Notes under the pieces: model-generated
Databases searched by the model: none
Told to the model about the DNA's origin: nothing
The model's input: only the letters and a program-made list of their open reading frames with translations
Made by a program: the position numbers and the translations under genes
Shown: positions 59,878-64,000 of the stretch, one piece after another
How positions within the stretch are numbered: position 1 is the first letter of the stretch
Layout: each line of letters starts with the position of its first letter
Origin: Adineta vaga
Taxonomy: Eukaryota > Rotifera
Length of the DNA stretch: 64,000 nt
Assembly (NCBI GenBank): GCA_021613535.1
Contig: CP075494.1
Coordinates: 4,774,001 to 4,838,000 of the forward strand
Direction: 5' to 3'

Positions 59878-60995
59878 TCAAGTAGTGCATTCACAATACA
59901 TCATCGGGTTGCCACAAGTTGAAGCTGCTCCATAATCAGTCCATGATGTTGAAGTCGAATCTGTTGAGGTATAAACAGCACGATCAGGATTGACATAAGA
60001 AGTAACTGAACCTGGATAACCCGACCCACATGTCGTTGTTATACTAATGTAGGTTTTACTAAGTGCTTTACATATACCTGTACAAGTTGCTATTCCATTT
60101 GCATTACCACAACCAGCATGAAGTCCGTACCAAGCATTATTGACATAAGATCCACCAAATGTTGTTCCACTTAGATAAACTATTGGATAACCAATATTCA
60201 AAGAACTACCGGTATTTGTAATGGAATAATAACGAATCTTTTGAATGCCATGATAACCATTAGCAATTATTTCTGTCGCATAATTTTGAGTACCTGTCAC
60301 GAAAAAATAGTTACTGACTGTAGTTGATGTTGTTCGTGATGTTGACGACGATGAAGTTGTTGTGGATGTTGATGTTGTTGATGACGATGACGATGACGAT
60401 GAAGATGAAGTTGTTGAGGATGTTGATGTTGTTGATGACGATGACGATGAAGATGAAGTTGTTGAGGATGTTGATGTTGATGACGACGAAGTTGTTGAGG
60501 ATGTTGAAGTCGTAGTAGGTTCTGTGAAAGCAATAACAAAAGGTTATGATAAATGATCGCTCTTTAATTTTAGAATTTTAGAACTCTTTTGACGATTGTA
60601 AGTTAGGTTTTTCAATCGAATTATGTATCATACTTAAACTTACCAGGTGGTATTCGTGTTCCAGATATGACGAACATCGTTACTGCTTTTGCATCAGCCA
60701 CCATATTGTTCTGCTGATTTAAAATATTAGTAAATATCTGGCAACTAGAGATTGATCGATAAAAAGTAGCTGCTTGACATTGAATCTGAGCCAAACAAGT
60801 CGTTTGACAAAGCCGTATGTTTGATAGGTTCATCGTCATAAATGGTGGACAAGTTGTATTTGTACACTGGAATCGCCAATCATTACTTAAAGATATTTTA
60901 AATGATCGTCTATCTTCTTCCGTTGTTTTTGCTCTGCATAGCAACACAAGAAAGAGAGCAATTCTCATGATGATCATTAGTAAATAAATTTTCAA
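59878..60995 (-). CDS. secreted PAN-like protein with Ser/Thr-rich repeat linker
   Basis: Exons 60995-60644 and 60521-59878, phase 1, give 331 residues. Signal peptide at about 1-21 (a second Met at codon 10 is also possible). Residues ~40-105 have the PAN/apple pattern CTNTTC...CQTTCLAQIQCQAATFY..SSCQIF, a carbohydrate- or protein-binding fold. About 65 residues of almost pure Ser and Thr follow, surely O-glycosylated. The C-terminal ~140-residue domain has paired cysteines (CGNANGIATCTGIC, CGNPMMYCEC) and no family that I recognise. Probably an extracellular mucin-like or matrix protein. Confidence 0.78.
60353..60512 (-). repeat. coding minisatellite in Ser/Thr linker
   Basis: Imperfect tandem units beginning GAAGTTGTTG (plus strand) start at 60353, 60407, 60455 and 60488, giving unit lengths of 54, 48 and 33 nt plus a partial. 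All are multiples of three and keep the Ser/Thr frame on the minus strand. Confidence 0.85.
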
Positions 60996-61797
60996 CTAAC
61001 ACGATAAACACGTACCTACTTTCTCTTAGTTCACACATGATGTATTCTCTTTTTTCTCTATTCACTAATGCAATGAAATATAATTATACTTTTTCTTTTT
61101 CTTTTTCTAGTATTCTCTTGATATGTATATCCTAAATGAAATTTTAAAGATCTTCTACCGACAATCATGAACATATTTTCAGCATACAAGTGAAAGCATT
61201 TAGATTAAAAAAAGCATTGACGAAATTAATAATTATTTGTAAGAGAATAAGATGACAATTGCAATACTAAAGATAATGAAATTGCTTCTTTGCATACAGT
61301 CAAGTGACATTTCGATGGAAACAATCGAATAAGCACATAATTATTTTATTAAACGCATGCACTGTATCCCTGAAGCATGCAGAAACGAACAAATACGAGA
61401 TATGTTTTTTTCAAAACATATTTGACATTGTCAGATTAAAAAAGCGATTGTTCTCAAAATATATCTAATGCCTTTCTCGATCAAATTGTGACATTAAACT
61501 GTACACGATTAAATAATCAATGTTATTGCAAGTTCTACTTAAAAAACACTTCTCTTTTACTTAACAAATGATCATTAACTACGGTAAAGCTTAAAGAAGT
61601 TAGTAAGAACTTAAAGCGGACAGAATTATCGATCTAGTTTCAAACTTTATTTCAATTCAAAACTTCTAATCGAATTAAAAAAGAAATGGACATGCAATGT
61701 TACATAAAACTTCGTCGGTAACAGAAAAGTATAATTATAGAAAGTATTTCACAAACATAAAGGAAGTGTTTCTATTATACGATGTATATGTTACTTA
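60996..61797. other. intergenic
   Basis: 800 nt between two minus-strand genes. AT-rich, with a pyrimidine tract (CTTTTT)n at about 61088-61107. No gene seen. Confidence 0.5.
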
Positions 61798-63996
61798 CTA
61801 CAAGAAAAAATAAAAAGTAAGAAGAAAAATAAAACTGAGTAAACGAATAGAGGTTTGTTTAGAATAAGAAGCTGAATTCAAAGTTGTATTACATGATACA
61901 CAAATATCTCCATATTTTTGTAACCATTTAATTTCTTCGCGTACTTTAATTTTTTCATGCCATGGGTTATTTCCAAGAATATGAGATTCGCCTGGTAAAA
62001 TAATCATTTTCGTTGGAATATTAAGACTATTCAATGCTCGTTCTAATATAAAATTTTCCGATGCAGCGACACGAATATCATTCGAAGGCACGATAATAAG
62101 TGTCGGTGTGCGAACTTTATTCATACGAAATATTGCAGCTTCTCCTTGATACAAATGAGGCACTTGCCATGGAAAACCACCGAACATATAAACACTAGTC
62201 AAAGGTATATCAGTTAATCCCCAATCGGCAACATGTTCAGATGCACCAGCACCGGAAAGTGCAGCATTAAATCGAGTTGTTTCTGTAATGATCCAATTTG
62301 TTAAATAAGCACCGTAACTATAACCACCGATGGTCAACCGTTTCGAATCGACAATTTCATCTTGAATTAAAGCATCTACACCATAAAGAATATCTTTTGC
62401 TGGTTTTGAAACAATCTGAAATCGTACGCCTTGTAAGAATCCATCACCATATCCTAAATATCACGAGAGAATTATCGAATACGAAATGTATAAAACAATA
62501 TCTGACTGACCTGTTGAACCACGATAGTTTGGTTGAAAAACAAGCCATCCTTCTGTAGCCATAATTGGTGCTAAGTAATACCAATCAGGACGAAAACTAT
62601 TTACATCTGCATCATTTGGACCACCATGAATAAGTACAAATAAGGGTAAATTTTTCTCTTCAAATTTATCGGGTGGATATACAAGAATTCCTTCGATTTC
62701 GGTTTGATCATCTTTATTTGTCCATCGATAAGCTTTACCCTTTGGAAGATTTCGTTCAGTAAATAATTTATTTTCATAAGTCAATTGTTGTGCTGTATTT
62801 AGCTGATCAATCTGATCGATAAAATAGACTTCTTGAGGTTTTTCAAAAGATGAATGAATAAAAGCAACCGTTGAACTTTTCCCACTCGAAGACGTAACAA
62901 TGTTTTCATAAGTTCCATTCCAACCATTCAGTCGATTTAATTCGGTATTCGCTAATCGTTGTGTATAAATTTGAACTTCTGTGCTCAGTTGACCTGAGAA
63001 AGCAACACCTTCCTGTCCACCTTGTAATAGAATGTAATTTGTAATTGCTCCGTTAAATTGATGAGCCCAACGTTCAATTTGACGCGTATTTGGATTGATC
63101 TTATATAATCGTCCTTGTGTATCTTCATACTTACCTTCAATAGATCCTGCTGCACTCACCATAAAAAATATCGATCCATCGTTTGCCCATTTTAAATTTC
63201 GTTCCACTGCTGAATTATTCGTCAATCTTACTGGTATCAGTGGTAATGGTTTTGTCAAATCGAGAGAATAAAGTTCGTAATCTGATATAAATTCCATATT
63301 TGATGATGCCGGTGCAGTTGAATATACTAACTGTTTTCCATCAGGTGAACAAATTATTTCATTGATACTGTATGTGATATTGATCAACGATTCTATTTTG
63401 ACTATTGTCATATTTTCAATATCAACTCGAAAAATTGTATCACCTCGATCTTGTTCACGATGTTCTATCACATCTTTCCATTCATTTTCATATTCGAATT
63501 GAACATCTTTCGACCGGGATGTTCAAGTTGCAAAATAAATACTCATTGATGTTGTTGACCATGTAAACGTATGAAGAATTTCTGTACCAATAGAAAGAGG
63601 TATCATTTGATTTGTACGAATTGAATAAAGATGAATATATTGTTCAATATCCGAAAATTTCATTTTTCGACTTCGTTCTGTAGAATTATCAACGAGTATC
63701 AAAGCAATAAAATCACCTTTCCATTGTGGTGGAAAACTACTTGCTTGTTTAGTTATTAATATTCGAGTATTATTTCTTAAAGTCTGTAAATAAAGATGTT
63801 TTTCATTGATATTTTGATCCCATACACGATGTATTGTTTGAATAAGAATCGATTGTTCATCATTCGGTGAAAGAGTTAAAGATGAAAAATATGTATAATT
63901 AAAAAATTCATCGAATGTTACTTTTGATAGAGATAAGACACTCTCATTATTCAGCCAAATACATAATAAAAGAATGAGATAAACTTTAGTAGCCAT
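61798..63996 (-). CDS. S9-family (DPP/acylaminoacyl-peptidase-like) serine peptidase, with one in-frame stop
   Basis: Two exons (63996-62511, 62453-61798), phase 1, give 713 codons. A signal peptide (VYLILLLCIWL) is followed by an N-terminal beta-propeller (SPDGKQLVYST, LKWANDGSIFF). The peptidase domain has LIHGGPND, PNYRGSTGYGDGF (across the splice), nucleophile in GGYSYGAYL, acid in VPSNDIR and His in PGESHIL. The C-terminal hydrophobic tail without charged end suggests a GPI anchor, so it is a surface or secreted enzyme that cuts dipeptides or acylated residues from peptide N-termini. Codon 158 (63525-63523) is TGA inside FAT*TSRSKD, with the frame and similarity continuing on both sides. 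One base change from Arg CGA would explain it. All catalytic residues are otherwise present. Confidence 0.8.
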
Positions 63997-64000
63997 AGAT

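Overview
The window looks like nuclear DNA of a bdelloid rotifer (Adineta/Rotaria type). It is AT-rich, and most genes carry short introns (about 50-60 nt, a few longer) that I could place exactly because the splice phases close. The gene families also fit: arginine-type ADP-ribosyltransferases (ARTs) fused to repeat scaffolds, NHL-repeat proteins, a giant LDLa/EGF receptor with seven membrane segments, ZZ-finger enzymes, a U-box/Rab-like fusion, and enzymes of bacterial or fungal flavour (S33 peptidase, HipA-like kinase, NmrA-like reductase, carboxylic acid reductase). I see no tRNA, rRNA, CRISPR array or intact transposon.

Left part (1-19 kb): a Ly6-like membrane protein; an ART-NHL fusion (2010-3898, minus); three tandem two-TM ectodomain units that may be one polypeptide (4962-9127, plus); an S33 alpha/beta hydrolase; a secreted Cys-rich/NHL protein with an 8-nt micro-exon (10871-12422, minus); and an LDLa/EGF/7TM receptor with one in-frame stop (13638-19105, minus).

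Middle (20-37 kb): a 76-residue Gly/Tyr-rich protein; an 11-exon astacin protease with a hydrophobic C-terminal tail; a broken HipA-like kinase beside a gene remnant; a SAM methyltransferase; a small secreted protein; then a palindrome of two ~740-nt arms, about 99% identical by eye, each holding a complete six-cysteine secreted peptide gene with its promoter. After it come a dynamin-like GTPase with a frameshift and a second ART fused to FG-GAP repeats.

Right part (37-64 kb): NmrA-like oxidoreductase; thioredoxin-like/ZZ protein; ART-TPR protein; ZZ-carboxylic acid reductase; an array of three MFS transporters with a dead middle copy; a U-box-Rab-like GTPase fusion; the mitochondrial phosphate carrier; a lamin-type intermediate filament protein; a PAN/mucin-like secreted protein; and an S9 peptidase with one in-frame stop.

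The genes do not form an evident pathway. The recurring themes are domain shuffling (one ART module on NHL, FG-GAP and TPR scaffolds; ZZ fingers on two enzymes), local duplication (2-TM units, MFS array, palindrome) and genes broken by a single lesion. Exon coordinates come from GT-AG (twice GC-AG) sites that keep the reading frame; functions come from recognised motifs, with no database search.
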